In this document: positions 34,935 to 48,900 of the stretch, one piece after another | Layout of the letters: the number at the start of each line of letters is the position of its first letter | Position numbering within the stretch: the first letter of the stretch is position 1 | DNA from: Bugulina stolonifera | Taxonomy: Eukaryota; Bryozoa; Gymnolaemata; Cheilostomatida; Bugulidae | DNA length: 64,000 nt | Assembly (NCBI GenBank): GCA_935421135.1 | Contig: OW285192.1 | Location: 12,231,501 to 12,295,500, forward strand | Direction: 5' to 3' | Position numbers and translations under genes: made by a program | The notes under the pieces: generated by a model | The model's database searches: none | Told to the model about the DNA's origin: nothing | Seen by the model: only the letters and a program-made list of their open reading frames with translations

Positions 34935-35499
34935 CGTTTGGCCTGAAAATGGAAAAATGTAGATGAAATCAGATGAGCTTGGCTTGAGCTGCCAAAACCA
35001 TGGTCATACAACTCTATCAATTGCATGAGGTAGCACTGTACAAGTACATGTATGAAAATATATGAGCGGATTGCAAAATAAAGTGTCTAAAAGTTATAAA
35101 GATATGACTTTGTATAAAAATCAAAACCGATGAACTTTTCGAATTTTATTCACTATTTTTTGCTCCTCTTTTTTCAACAATATTATTATTAGTTAATAAG
35201 TAGTTCTCCTTTGATGTAAATAAATGTAAATAGGAAATATATTTATGATCATTTATTGCTACCATTACACTGGTAAAATGGAGCAAAGTAAAATGGATGA
35301 TAACCACTGCAATGTTGGTGTTAAAATTGGTCATTTATAAGTAGGCCTACTATTAAGCCTAAGAAGGTAATGGAACTACAACTTGATTAATTGCATGAGG
35401 AACTAAAGTACTTAGTAGCGTATTATGTCATCAATCTTTCACCATCTATAATATGTACATTGACCTTGCTGGCTAAGTGCCATAGAGATAGGATCATAT
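34935..35499. other. Intergenic, nothing recognised
   Basis: AT-rich DNA between the minisatellite and the LTR. No coding or structural signal seen. Confidence 0.4.
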
Positions 35500-36174
35500 T
35501 GTAATGGTACGCACAGTCGTCTCCTACACCTGACACTCATTATTATGTGTGCTTACATGTATATATCTACTTGCATTCTACCTTGTACAACTTCTATATC
35601 ATTGTATATACTTGAATGTTTATTACTAAGTCTTTTAGTGCCTTTTATACCCATGTACAGAGGCCCGACCTCTCAGAATTACTTGATATTCATTTTGTAC
35701 ATGAATTGGATCATTATAAGCAACTTTTGTATAACCCGACCCATTTTGGGTCGGCCGTCGGGCTTCCGGCAGCCATGTTGTTGCGCAACTTCCGGACGAC
35801 CCTATGTCGTCTTTTCCCGACACTACGTCGGGCGGAAGTCCTTATACTATATAAAGGGCATTGTTTCACTGTTCATTGTCTCAGTCTTCACTTGGCTTTC
35901 AATAAAGACACATCTATACTTGATACAGAGACTTTCACTTCCTTTTGTCAGGTCATTCGCTTAGCGAACCGCCTACTAGGTCGGATCACTCTCTTTTATA
36001 GTATAGTCTGAAGGTCAGACTTGGGACCAGATGGGTCGTCTCTGGTAGTTATTGGGCTACTGAGACCGCTCGATCTTTCATGTAATGAGAAGGCCTAGCA
36101 CCACTCATAGGCACTTCAGTTTTGGGTCGGTAGTCGTCCAAGGACGACCGCACGAAATACCAGAAACCATCACA
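35500..36174 (+). mobile_element. Solo LTR, family 1, copy 2
   Basis: It runs TGTAATGG...CCATCACA, flanked by ATAT on both sides. A TATA box (35848-35855), AATAAA (35901-35906) and a GC-rich region with 'cttccgg' motifs upstream of the TATA show plus-strand LTR polarity. It aligns over its full length with the copy at 13344-14006. The long frame across it (to 35964) is not a gene; its inverted twin has the same frame. Confidence 0.87.
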
Positions 36175-37309
36175 ATATCATATCTGTCATAACTATGACA
36201 TGTACATCACATTATAATATATGGTACTTTTATATTTCATAATAAATATTAGTAAGAGGAGGTGATAACAGGCATAGCTGCTATTAATAGACTGAAGACT
36301 AGCAGTACGAGTAAAGTAGGCCCACTGGGGTTGGATTTTTCTTCATATCAATACAAGCTGTGTATATAAATATGCCTTGGTAAATTAAGAATGTAACAAT
36401 CTATGTAATTTTTAACCTATTTGTAGCAACGTGTCCTAGTTTTCGGATACCCAAGTGCAACAAATATTGCTAGCCCCAAAATCTCCTGGATGTCATCATG
36501 TTCTGGTACAACATGTACATGTAGAACCAAATTCAGTACGGAACCATTGTATGTGGCATAATACCAAGAATAATGCTATGCCTCAATATTGGCCAAACAC
36601 CTTCCCCAAATTTACAAGGTGTGCAACCAATTTACCTTGTCATTTATCTCAATAACATACATTGTACATGTACTCGTATAATTGTAAAGAGACCATTTAT
36701 GTGACTGATAATTATGTACATGTATTATCTATAACCGGCTTGACAGCATAGTTTTTTGGAGAGTCACTTTTGCCAAAGAATTTACATGGATAGTAAGCCT
36801 AGTAATTTCGTTTCGATCTATTCGCATGCATCTATACAATCTTATCAATTACTCACGTGATTCGAGTATAACATGAATGCAAAGTATATTTCGGTAATTC
36901 AACAGTAAAATTACAAGCACATACTTCTAAATAATGTACAAGACTATCAGCTAGTCAGCACCTTAAGTATACTAAAATAAATCATTTAAATTGTAGCAAT
37001 AAAATACAAAAGACACCTTTTTTAATTGAGAATTCATTTGCTAGCAATCTAATGTAGCTTTTAGACTGCTGTTTGTACTAGCTACAAGCTCCAGTGAGTG
37101 GAGGGGTCAAGAGTTCAACAAGCTGACAGTGCCAGCTATAGTATAGTAACCATAGTTATAACCACATTGGCTATTAGTTGGCATAAACGGCAGTCTAAAC
37201 GCAGTACGAGTACTTCCATACTATTAATAGATATCTTCCACTAAAACTGGCACAATGCAATTGTACATTATAGGATTAATTCTATTATTAAATAGCAGTG
37301 CAGACTGCT
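36175..37309. other. Intergenic, nothing recognised
   Basis: AT-rich sequence between the solo LTR and the 3' end of the C4orf33-like gene. Confidence 0.4.
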
Positions 37310-39917
37310 TTATATGTATAGTGCACCTAAGTAACCGTAGAGGTCTACAAGCCAATTGACTGAAAGGATTGCTTTGGCCCAGAAGGTATAAACCGCAGCA
37401 CCGAAGTGAGATTCACCTCTTATCTTCATGAACCTGCTGATATCTTCTGGCTTTTGTTGATATAAGACGGTTTGGGTTAGGTGGATTATGTTCAATTCTT
37501 ATCTATATTGTACAAGCTTGGCATATGTGGGCTATGTGCGGTAATTGGATGGATTTTACAAGTGTTCACTAGGAGTCATGCTCTCTTTCCATATTGCAGA
37601 ATAATGTCTAGAAGAATTCATCTCAATTACCTTTAATATATCAATATCTTTAAAGTCTTGCAATCTGTGACTAGAAACACAAAATTAGACCAATTAAGCT
37701 CCACAACATTGATGTGTCAATCATAGGCCAAGTCAGTGATTGGATTACTAACCACTGACATTAAAACTCAAAGTTGTCCTCTCTTGATCTGTTAATTACT
37801 CAACTAGGAGAGGACAACTTCACTTGATATCCAATTCACTCTTATGGAGTCCACTAAGTTTTGTTCACAGGAGAAATAATTAACAATGAAATAGACAAAA
37901 AAATATGTCAAGATAATAATAATAATAATAATAGTAAATAAGGAGAAAATATATACTTACAAATCTGGATACGTAATGTTCTCTCTCTGAGGATAAAGCT
38001 GTTCATATTGTCTATTCCCACCACTTCCATGGATCGCAAATGCATTGAACTTGTCTATTTTGGGTGGGAAATACTCAATAGGTATATAAGCTTCACCAGT
38101 CCAGGAGTTATCTTTCCTTGATACTATGTCATATCTCATTGGGAGAAGAGTCTACAGTTAATATTATGCTGCATGGAATCAATTAAATTTAAACTAGACA
38201 ACCCTTATGAATGATCTCATGATCATCACTACATACATGTATCTACAAATAATAAACAACGTTTCATAACACAATAACTAAAAATCTGAGAATCAATAAA
38301 TATAAGGGTGTTTTTGACATCGTTGGAAATGATTGAATTTACTTATGAGTATAATATGGAACTTTCGCCACGAGTCGGCTACACGTAGTCAAAGTAAACA
38401 AATTTACACAAACAAGTCAGGTGTCAGGGTGTCGGGTGTCAGGGTGGCACAGTTGGTGGCATACATACACACAAACCGAGAGGTTGTGAGTTCAAACCCC
38501 CAGCTGTGTCATTTCTGGCAAAGGCCTTCAGCAAGCCTTTCACCCTAGCTGCGCGTATAAATAATACAGGAGGTCCCGTGCAGTGTCTACATCAAAGACA
38601 CGCACGTTAAAGATCCACCTCTGTCCTGATTCGCAAAGAGAAGCCAGATTCTGGCGGGGTATGTGACCACACTGGGGTGGCAGGTTGATGTAGTGGTCAC
38701 TGGCCATGCACTCCTGTTGTGGAAGGTGAGCTCTTCCACTCAGAGCCCAGCTCCTGTCGCTCATACAAGTTTCGAACTTCTGAGGTCCGTTAAATAGGAT
38801 GGCCAAGTGGCTCGACAGTAACAAAATACAAATACAATACCTAAAAACTATTGAAAATCACTCACTTCAATCTAGTATAGTTAAATAAGTTCTTAAACTC
38901 ATATCTTTATATTATGTAAACTCAACAACACCAGCTCCAACGATGTAAGAAAAATAATTAGAGGCTATCTAGCTACCTTTATGATGTTCTTCCTCCCATG
39001 TAGTAAGAGGACCAGGTGGTGGCCATATCTGAAATAGTAGCATGTATTATAGACCTAGTGACTTCTTATCAAACTGCAGATATAACAATATACAACATGC
39101 TTTAGTCTCTGGGTGACAGGTTAGTTTACACAATTCACTGAAACCTCCATTGGAACAATACAAACCTCCTCTAAGACCAGATATGGCACCACAAGGCTAA
39201 GCTACATTTAATAAATACAACCTACATATACATAACTCAACCCACCGAATTACATTAATTAAAATGGTTATTCTAAACGTCTAATTTAACAAAACTTATT
39301 TTAGGTATACCAATACATGAGTATCAGATAAATTGCCAAATGATTAAATGTTATGAATTCATTGAACTTACAATTAAACATTACTTACGGTCCAAGTTCC
39401 ACTTCTAAGTAAGTTTCATCAGCAGAGTTAAGGAAGAACAACTCTACTACCTCATAGTCCCATAGTTGATCTGTGGCTCCATCTGAACCTTCATGTAAGT
39501 AAAGATTCGTACAGGTGTTTATTACAAGCATATTGAGGCCTGACTGCTAAAACAGGGGTGTCATATTATATAACACACATGTATGTATATATAATAAACA
39601 TAAATGTACGGAGTACGTGTTAAAATTAAAGAAATTAGGAACAACCTGTGAACGAATTGGTGCTAGGACCATTAGAGAAGAACCAAGAACACACTTCATA
39701 AGTTCTAGAAACATGGTTTGTGAATTTATAGCCCTCTCTTCTACCTGCTTTATAATCACTTACCAGAAATAATAGGTGGCGGTGGGGGCGGGTCATCAAA
39801 CAGCATACCAGAGGCCGTGACCTTTACCACACTGTCCTCAATTGACTCTATCTTCACTTTCATTGGATCATGGCTCAACTGTTCGGCATTCCAGAGATAG
39901 TTGATATCAAAATTCAT
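37310..39917 (-). CDS. UPF0462 / C4orf33 homologue
   Basis: Five minus-strand exons (39917-39764, 39488-39389, 39028-38977, 38151-37961, about 37436-37310) join in phase and give about 207 residues; the human protein is about 200. Conserved family features appear in order: a short N-terminus starting [77 protein letters not shown] and YEQLYP. These conserved blocks are the basis of the call. The biochemical function of the family is not established to my knowledge; the fold resembles carbohydrate-binding or DOMON-like sandwiches, which is inference. The last acceptor is a tandem cagcag, so one residue is ambiguous. An acceptor four bases before the ATG (ttcttctag) suggests a 5' UTR intron. 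Intron 3 holds a SINE. Confidence 0.87.
37915..37935. repeat. Simple repeat (aat)n
   Basis: About six tandem 'aat' units in the fourth intron of the C4orf33-like gene. Confidence 0.85.
38425..38830 (+). mobile_element. tRNA-derived SINE
   Basis: An A box (tggcacagttgg, about 38444) and a B box (gagttcaaacccc, about 38487) mark a Pol III promoter. About 300 bp of body follow, including 'gacacgcacgttaaagatcc', a phrase seen in many invertebrate SINEs. The end is A-rich (acaaaatacaaatacaatac). It lies in intron 3 of the C4orf33-like gene, antisense to it. Boundaries approximate. Confidence 0.75.
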
Positions 39918-39921
39918 GATT

Positions 39922-42900
39922 CTAGAAGAATATAAACTGTCTGCATTTTGTTTCCATGACAACCAGCTGTAAACTCATTTAGTTTGCACTATACCCTGCA
40001 AGGATCTCTACTCTACACTCTTAGCTAAGAGCAAGAGCCTGTTAATATTGTCTGATCAGTAAAGAATAACAAGGCATTTTGCCTGTAAAAAATGTTGAAT
40101 ACCCAAATGGCAATCGGGTTAAGAAGAAATTACTTCACTTTGATGGCCGCTGGTCTATCTTGACTGAAGTTAGAAGTTTTGAAGTGAACATAACGGTATG
40201 CAGTGAGTACTGACCTGACCTGGCCTTTGAATTAAATACATGTTGATGAAAATGGGATAAACAAATTAAATACAATTAAAATGATAGCATAGTTATGACG
40301 ATATAACTTAGAAAGGCAATAAAATATCAAAATACCAAATAATTATCACAATAATGATCAAATAAAAACCGTTGTGATCTGACCTAATTACTTACCATGA
40401 CTATTGACATATATACATGTACAAATGTACATGTATGTACATTGTATATACACGCATCAGTAGTATTACATGAATTAAAAAAGCTCAAACCCAACCATAA
40501 AGACACTAATCAAGTGCTTATCCATTAAAGTACGTAACACATCGAACGCTCGAATAACTACATTGTTTATCATTATTATGTTCTCAAATAACTACTGCCT
40601 TACCTGCCCTTAACTACATGTATATTATACCCATGCGTAATATGTTGTAATAAACATTATGTCTGATATGTCTGATATTCGTGGTAGCGTTACCTTGACA
40701 CGATTTCTTGTACTTTTTCGTCGTGTACATTCTTACATTGTTCGGTATTGTGCATTGTTGTATTACATTATATTATAGTGCATTATTGTATTACTACAAT
40801 TGTCCACTTATTGCCCTACTGAGAACTTTTACGTACATTCTTACAACTCGGTTTATGGCGGTACGAGTCCACCCAGACACAACATCGGATTTGGGACTGA
40901 GCATATTTTATACAAGAGGAGCCCCAATTTTTTATATTTTTTAGTTGGCATCTAATAAAATAGTATGATGTCCTATAGATGGCTACTGCAAACAGTATAA
41001 CTGCGTGTATATACCAGCTTTTTACACTGAACGTGAGTTTTAGGTTAGTCCTAGAGCAATTTGGACACTTGAACTTCACGGTTTAAACCCATAGTCGAGG
41101 TGATATGCTTGGAGATGTATCTCACAGTTCTACTAGGTGCCACGCCATACGAGTATGCTAGTTGAAAAAATCGCTTTCTACTTCTCCTGCTAATGTCAGT
41201 GCCTACGCTTTGTCTAGCTAGGTTACGAGTGTAGAGTTGTCCTCTCCCTAGCGTCCAGGCTCAGGTTTCACTAGTCAGCAGCTGCCTGGTTGGCACACCG
41301 TTTGTGCAGATACTTTCTTCTTTGATCCATGCTGTACAGCTATGCCCTCTCTACCGAATTCCACTAACTCATGCGACTGAGCAAACAGAGGATCAAACTG
41401 AGAGCCAGTGACTATAAATTTACATTGTTAACTATTAATCAATGATTGGACTACATACATGCTTAGCATCTGTCAGTCAACTTCAACAGCGAAGTAGACT
41501 GAACATAAAGCTCTCTTTGAAGCCTAAATAAACATTAGATTAACATATTATGTCATATGGACAAATGATAATATAAATTATCATTTGTCCATATACAAAA
41601 ACCATGAGATATGGGAACATTATATTTGTATATCTTGTGGTGTTTTAAGTGCGTGGTGCATGTAAATATCCCTGTTTTTCCTATTTGTAATATGAAGAAA
41701 AGCAATATTTTATATTTTCATTTCATTTTACATTTTAATTGAAAACAAGATCTTTTTAATAAGGGGCGTGTCTTTTTCAATTGATTTGCGGAAATAGAAG
41801 CAGGGATCCCAGCGCAAGGTTATAGCGGTATACCGAGCGCCCTTGGCCATCACCCAATAGAAACAGTCATGTTAGGTTTAACGCCTACATTTTAAGCAAT
41901 GTCAAGTTATTTGTCACCTACCTGCAATATAACCCAATTGGCTATCCCGTAACATCTTTCACCTAGCAGCCAGGGCCCATAGGGTTATCTTCACAATGTA
42001 CGAGTTCCTCTCTAGTGCAGCGGTGCACAAAGAGAACAACTCCTCATAGAGTTGCATATTTCGAGTATACAACCATGCGATATTAGAATCTGTATAATTG
42101 AATTGTAGATCCTTGTTAAAATTTAGGTTTCAAGTTAAATTAACAGAACCAGTGTCTATTACTTCCAGGTATCAATATATGGTCAAACTAGGAAAAATTA
42201 AAAGTCCAGCCATTAGTTGTAAACAAGATGCATTTAATTAATATTTTCTATTACAATGATTTGTTCAGTTCATCGACTATTATTTACTCTGTACAATTTA
42301 GAAGCATTATCCAAGTTGGTCATCAATCTAGAGTTGAGCAACTCAGACTTTTGACCAAGATGGCCCTTTGATTGATAAATGCTAAACAGCAGAAAATATA
42401 AAAAAATAATACTACTAACTGTACAATCATAGTTCATTAAGTACAACCAATGATATTACACATGCATAATCGCAAAATTCCTATGGCTGAGATGGAGACG
42501 GTCACATCGTTATGCATCTGTAAGCATTCTATCAATATTCAACTCATTTCAAAAAGTTGTAACTAATTCATATAAGTGCTATAATATAACTATGTACATT
42601 TATGAGGTCTGATAAAGTTGCTAGTAAACCGGGGCCCAGAATACACAGTTTACAGCACAATTCCATTAGCCACATCTGACAAGCATATAATTAACACCAT
42701 TATCCAAAAAAATAAATATTCTCATTTTGTAGATTGGATAACTAAATACAAGAAAAACATTTACAATTTGATAATGCAGTTCATTAGACTCAACCTATTG
42801 CATGCTTGGGTGAGGACTTTAGGTAGTAATCTCCACAGTTGAAAGATAAAATTCTACACAAAACAAATCTTCCTAAATGTTGAAATTGCATTCTGGGAAA

Positions 42901-42964
42901 GAATAAAGTTATACATTCATAATACAAATATGGTGTATTTCTGTTCCAAAGTGACCATAAACAA
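39922..42964. other. Long intergenic stretch without a supported gene
   Basis: This separates the 5' end of the C4orf33-like gene from the 3' end of SAP130, both on the minus strand. A less AT-rich part at 41080-41420 and 41760-41890 could hold the C4orf33 promoter and noncoding exon; I see no definite TATA or donor. A perfect hairpin sits at 41555-41594. Confidence 0.4.
41555..41594. repeat. Perfect 18-bp inverted repeat, 4-bp loop
   Basis: Arms ATATGGACAAATGATAAT and its exact complement ATTATCATTTGTCCATAT surround the loop ATAA. No ORF or promoter adjoins it. Confidence 0.9.
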
Positions 42965-45900
42965 CTATGACCTGTCTTTCTTCTTCACTGGTCTTTTGCT
43001 ATGATTTTTCTGTATAATATCCAATACTTTAGGTTTATGAGTGTCTAATATTTTAAATAAAGATTGCTTGGCATCCAGTAGTTGATCTTTTGTTAAACTG
43101 CATCTCTGTTTATTAGCCTGAAATGAACATACAAAGATACAGCTATGTACACCATGGTCATTGGGAATAAACACGTTGTAATAAAACTTGTATTACTAGT
43201 AAATTCTTGGCAGCATATTGCAGAGAGTTAGAGAAGAGTATTACCTGAACCAATTCATACAACTTGGAGAGCTCAGGATGTTTGTCTTTGGTTTTGTTTG
43301 GCAAAAACTTCTGTAGCTTTCCCATTCGTTCATATAGAACTTGCTCTGTGTCCATCTGAAAGGTGGGGTGCAAACATAATGATCACAGGCTACGATGCTA
43401 TACAGTGCAATAAGTAGATACAGCAGAATAGATAAATGATACAGTAGAAAGAGTGGAGTTAGTTATATACAATCAGCCAAGTTAGGCCAAAATAATACAC
43501 ACTAGTTTGCTAGGTTGCAGTCCTTGCCCAATGAGTCCCCTACCCCTTATTGAGCTTAACTAGATTTACACTTACCATTTCCTGAAACTGGGAGGACAAA
43601 TGATAGAACTTCCACCCGTTCACTTTCTGTTGTATTCCTCTCTGGTTGGATAGTTCACTTACTACGGGTCTTCTCTCTTCTGCAATCAAATACATGTGTT
43701 ATACTCACATGGCTAGTAGGTAGTATATACATGTAGTAGCGAGTTGTATGTTTACATAAGCTACTACCATGTTACATTAGGCTACAATATAGTGTCAATC
43801 GATTGATGTTGTTTGCTCATAGTTTACTATGTAGGTACAGTGGAACTTGCTTAATTCAGCCTCGGATATTTCAAAAACTTGGTTAGTTCAAACTATTAGA
43901 CTTGGTCTCTGCTGAGCACTATATAATGACTTCAATCAGGTGAAGTGATCTTACAATTCAAACTCAGGCCTAATTCAAACCAATTATGGCTGTCCCTTGG
44001 AGTTTGAATTAAGCAAGTTTCACCATATTTACAAAAAGAGGTAATTACAAAGAGCCCATAACTCCATGGCAGTAGAGTTGCTATTCAACCTGTATCCTGC
44101 ATTGGAAGACAGGCCATTGAATTAGCACCAGCACACAGCTCAAGTAGTTACCTTTTAATTTAAAGTCTGATGATCTTTGGAAGTGGTTGAGTCGAGAATT
44201 CCACTGTTTGGCGTATGGATATGTGTTTATAAGAGAGGAGGAGTTGCGTTTCCTCATTTGTACCCACTTAACTCCAGATCCATCGAGGAATCCTGTAATT
44301 CATGTCCCATAAGATGTATATTTATTACAAAACATAAGTAAGCATACCTGGCTATGAATTTCCATATCACTAGCAAGTATAACCTTGTAATAAATAGAAA
44401 AGCTGTGACCATACCACCTACCGTCAGCATCTGAGGGCCCTTTACTCAATTTGCTGTACTCCATATTGTATGCATCAAGTATAGGCGAGGGGGAGTTGTC
44501 TAACTTTGTCTCCGTTTCCTCTTCGGTAGAACTATCATGTCTGTCCTTCAATTCAGCAGCTGGTTTACTGTAGAGAGTAATGTATAGTGTTACGAAGAAC
44601 ACCAGAACGCCAGTAGAGAGATTAATGCCTATGTGAGAAAGATGATCTAGATGCAAATACTGTAGCAACGAAAATAGAAGCCTACAAGCCTCAAGTACAA
44701 AGTATTGTTCGCCAAAAGCTAGCCGCCTGAACTGGAGGTGCTGTCTACTAGACCCGGACCACTTAGAGGTAAATCTCAGCAGCATCAGAGCAAAACATTT
44801 TGCAACAGTGCATAAACACACCATACATAGGTCTCCAGTCCCGATAACATCAGTATAACCATATATTATAATAATACAGTGGGTATACTCACAGTAACTG
44901 TTTCCTGGGTTTCTTACGAGGAGATACGTCGGGTGGTTGTGGCTCAGCCTCCCCATTCTCCACAGTTTCAGGAGGTTCTGGTTTTATTGCACTCTGATTG
45001 GGCGACTCAGAACTCATAGCTGTGTCAGTAGACGACTGGCTGGCGTTATCTTTCTCAGTGTGACTGAAACGTTCACAATCCAACATGCATTACACCAATA
45101 ATAAGCAAGTATACTCGTATATCCATAGCCTTTTAGAAACAACCGGAAGCCAGCTTGTTTACAATGACAGGATGCCAATATTGAAATTATAACAGACAAT
45201 ATAAAGATTTTGCTATTATTAACTAGATTGGCACATATATCCGTAATTAATAGTGGAGGGATTGTATAGACACTTACGCGTTACTCAGGTGGTGCCGTCC
45301 TGGACTACTAGGTTGAGAGGATACTTTGTCATATCCTGCTAACCTATCGAGAGGCTGTGAGAGCTTCTTAACAACAACGGTGTTGTGTCTAAAACACATA
45401 ATTTTGCAGTTGACTGCTTTATATACATGTATCAACTTACAACTCCATCTACATGCACTTGTATGTGGGTGTGGCTAGATCATCAATGTAACTCCCAAGA
45501 GATTGGGAAAATGTAATAGATAAATATACATGTACAAAGCTAATCAGACAGCAACATACCCTTCATGGGGCCTCTTTCTCAGTATGCTTGGTGATGGTCC
45601 AGCACGTGGCATATTTATACCATAAGGGTTACTGCCATCATGAGAGTTATCTCCCATGATAACAGTGGGTGGACCTGCTGAGTTAGTCCTCGAGGAGGAT
45701 GAGATGATGGTTGGTACAGAAACTGAAGATAGAAATGAGGAAAGTTATGCCCTGACACCAACTACATGTACAGCTCCTAACTGATATACTATGAGTATAA
45801 GATGTGCATATGCATGTATACTCATACACTAAATAGACTATTCCCATCAGTGCCAGCCACAGTGCATAGCATGAACCATTGCCCTGTTACCTTGTACAAG

Positions 45901-48900
45901 ATTAAAAATTACAATAAATTCGGAGTTGCCCATAATTTTTCAGTCGAACAAATTCTACAAATACAATACTACAAAAGATGTGTGGTAAAACTAGATAAGA
46001 TACTAAAAGATGTTGCCATAATTTCAGTTCACAGGCTACTACAACTTGCACTCAGCCACTATATAACACATACATGTAGATTACAACTTACAACTGTGAG
46101 CTTTGAAAACTGGAGGTGGCTGGTCCACATGATTTATCGTTGTTGGATGGAAATTGTTAGAAGGCGATGTGGACACAGCTGTTGTAGCAGCAGGTACAAA
46201 CCCTGTATTTGCAGGCATCTTGTTGTCTGGCACTGTATGTAGTGACACTCCCAGTCGACTAGATAACAGTATGTATTGCTCAATGAAAATAAAAACAAAC
46301 TTCCAAACTAAGGGTAACACATTATCTAACTAAGTGCATGGTTAGAACAGGAAGCCCATTTGACCAATAACAAAAGTAGGTGTAACATTTAGAAGCGGCA
46401 TAAAGCAGATATCCCATAAAAACATTCATATTTTGCAAGTCTCTCAAATATAAACATTCTCTCCAACTTAACAAATGGCAGTTACACTCAATGAGTGCTA
46501 GTAAGAACTTGCATAACGTAACCACTTTGGGCACCAGAGAGAGGCTCTTGAGTAGGAAGAGATGCATTATCTACCTTGGCGTAGAGTTGGAGTCGGTTGC
46601 TCCTTTCTTCACAGCAGAAACTGAGGTCTGTAGCTGTTCGGATCTGATGTAGTCATGCTGTCCAGATGGGGTGGGGCCTCGGACTGCCTTCTTGAATGTT
46701 GTGTTAGCGGCAATGATACGACTCTCTTGACCATAGGGTACTAAAATGTGTATTGGAACACTAAAGTGCCTTGCGAGGACAAACTAAGCAATTAAAGGAA
46801 TTATTGTACATGTACATAAAACATTTTACACTGCTACACGCATTTTTTTTAGTTACCCAGTCATGCAGACCAAAAGATTATCAGTAGCTACAGTGTAAAT
46901 ACAAAATTGATATTTATAGCGGAATTGCCCTCCCTTAACAACTACATAGAAGCGAGAAGACAACTCTGTGTGAATTATACAAAGACTGTAATAACAGACT
47001 AAAATTTGTACATATTCATCGAGCATCAATAGTAGAGATATTATCAGGTACAAGATTACGCATACGCAACATAAATTTTATAGTTTGGTCAAAGTTACTA
47101 TGTATTTTGTGTACTTCACCAGCCGAATACTCATCTACATGTGGGCGACTGCTATGGGTACTAATACGCAGTGCGTAGAGGACACAACTATGAGTGAACA
47201 TACCAGTTGATTTATTCTGCTGAATCACTCCTGAAGGACTCTGGGAGATGACGAGCCTTTGTAAGCCAGGTTGAGAGCCCATAGACAGAGACGTAGCTGT
47301 GACAGGATGTGGTGGATGTGTTTGTTGGTTACCATGGGGACCAGTTGAGTAGAGAGTATTAGCAGGGAGTCTATCGGTGTTAGAAGTGGGGGCGGGTACA
47401 CTAGTAGCTGTGCTCTTAGGCTGATGTATGGTGATCTGTACTGTAGTAGGATTTTGAGACTGGTGCCCGCTAAAAATATTTAAGTTATTATCATTATTCT
47501 AACTACCCATAGCGGAGCAAGAGCACACGACCTCTTCCACAGAATTCACATGGCAATATGTGGATGTACATGTATAGTCATTGCTGCTCACTCCACAACT
47601 ATATATTTCACAATGCAATCAAGAGTTGTACGAACATGGTACATTAATGTGAAAGCTTACTACAGTAACCTGAAATCATCAACGTTTTATAGTTCTCTGT
47701 GCGATAGTAATGTGGACAGATCCCAGAGGACAAGGTGATCTGTATCTATGTACTACCTAAATTCAACAGACACGGGTAACAAAACAAAAGCTTACAGAGT
47801 AACTGGGTTGATTGGACGATACTGTGAGTGAACCGGCCGCATCGGAGGAGTAACAGATCGTATGATTGGCTGCTGCTGAGGGTTTCGACCACTAGGAGCA
47901 GACTGTATAACTGCTGTACGAGCTCCTATTGGGCCAGCCGAGGGTCTGTGAGAAATGTGGTGCTGCTTGACAGTACCGGCAGCCATACTTCCTGTAATAG
48001 TCTTACTACTAGACGTCGACACTACTACAAATACAATGGAGAGATGAATGTGACCATCTGGCCAGATGTGAAACAGTAGTATTACAGTGAAAGCTCTAAA
48101 TGACAGGACTTGAAAATTACACTCCAGCCATTTAAACCCAACATTTTAAACTGAGAAGAAAACTTCAAATATGCAGGGGCAACATTAATACAGTATGCAC
48201 AGATGTACCTTCCTCCATCCAAATTTAGAGCCCATGATTACACTGTAATGAAGCATGGGGAAAGACTCGTATTTCAAAATCACAATGTGACAGGAGAACA
48301 TAATTCCAAAACAACATGTAGATGCACATACACACCTCTAGGCCCAACAGACATGGATGAGTTGCCAGGGGATGGTATCCGTATATCTCCAGGTGAATTG
48401 ATAATGGAAGCCATTCTTGGAGCTAACCCTTGTCCAGCATTCAATGTGGCAACTGGAACTACAACAAAAAGCTAAACTTAAGTCAATAGCCAATCACATA
48501 GACTTAGATTTGAAACATCATACAATTTTCACTTCTTTTAATGACCAATAGCCTGCACAATATTTAAAATATTTACGTGGGATGTTGCTGAGATGAGCGG
48601 TTGTCTGGCTGTTGAGAATCTGCTGGGTTGAGACCATAGCAGTGGAACTTGTTGTATCAGTAATGGCCGTCCCTGGCGACATACCTGATGCAGAACGGCC
48701 CTGCTCATTACCCATGACGTTATCAGGTAGAGCAGCTTGACCTGTAACCATATCATATAACAATTAGGATAAATAATTTACATTGATTTCGAAAAATTCC
48801 CAATTTACAAAATAATGTAAACTATAATATGTAAACTGACAACCTACCAGCCAAGATTTTCTTCTGAGCAGGAATGCCTGCTCTTGAATTTGCTATGTCT

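Noticed and set aside
35545..35964. 139-codon ORF with hydrophobic segments (and its 108-codon counterpart at 13554-13880)
   Set aside because: Both lie inside LTR copies and cross the TATA and polyadenylation signals; the shared frame reflects repeat identity.
44300..44956. 218-codon minus-strand ORF
   Set aside because: It spans a SAP130 exon plus its introns; only the 44567-44422 exon is supported by splice sites and family similarity.
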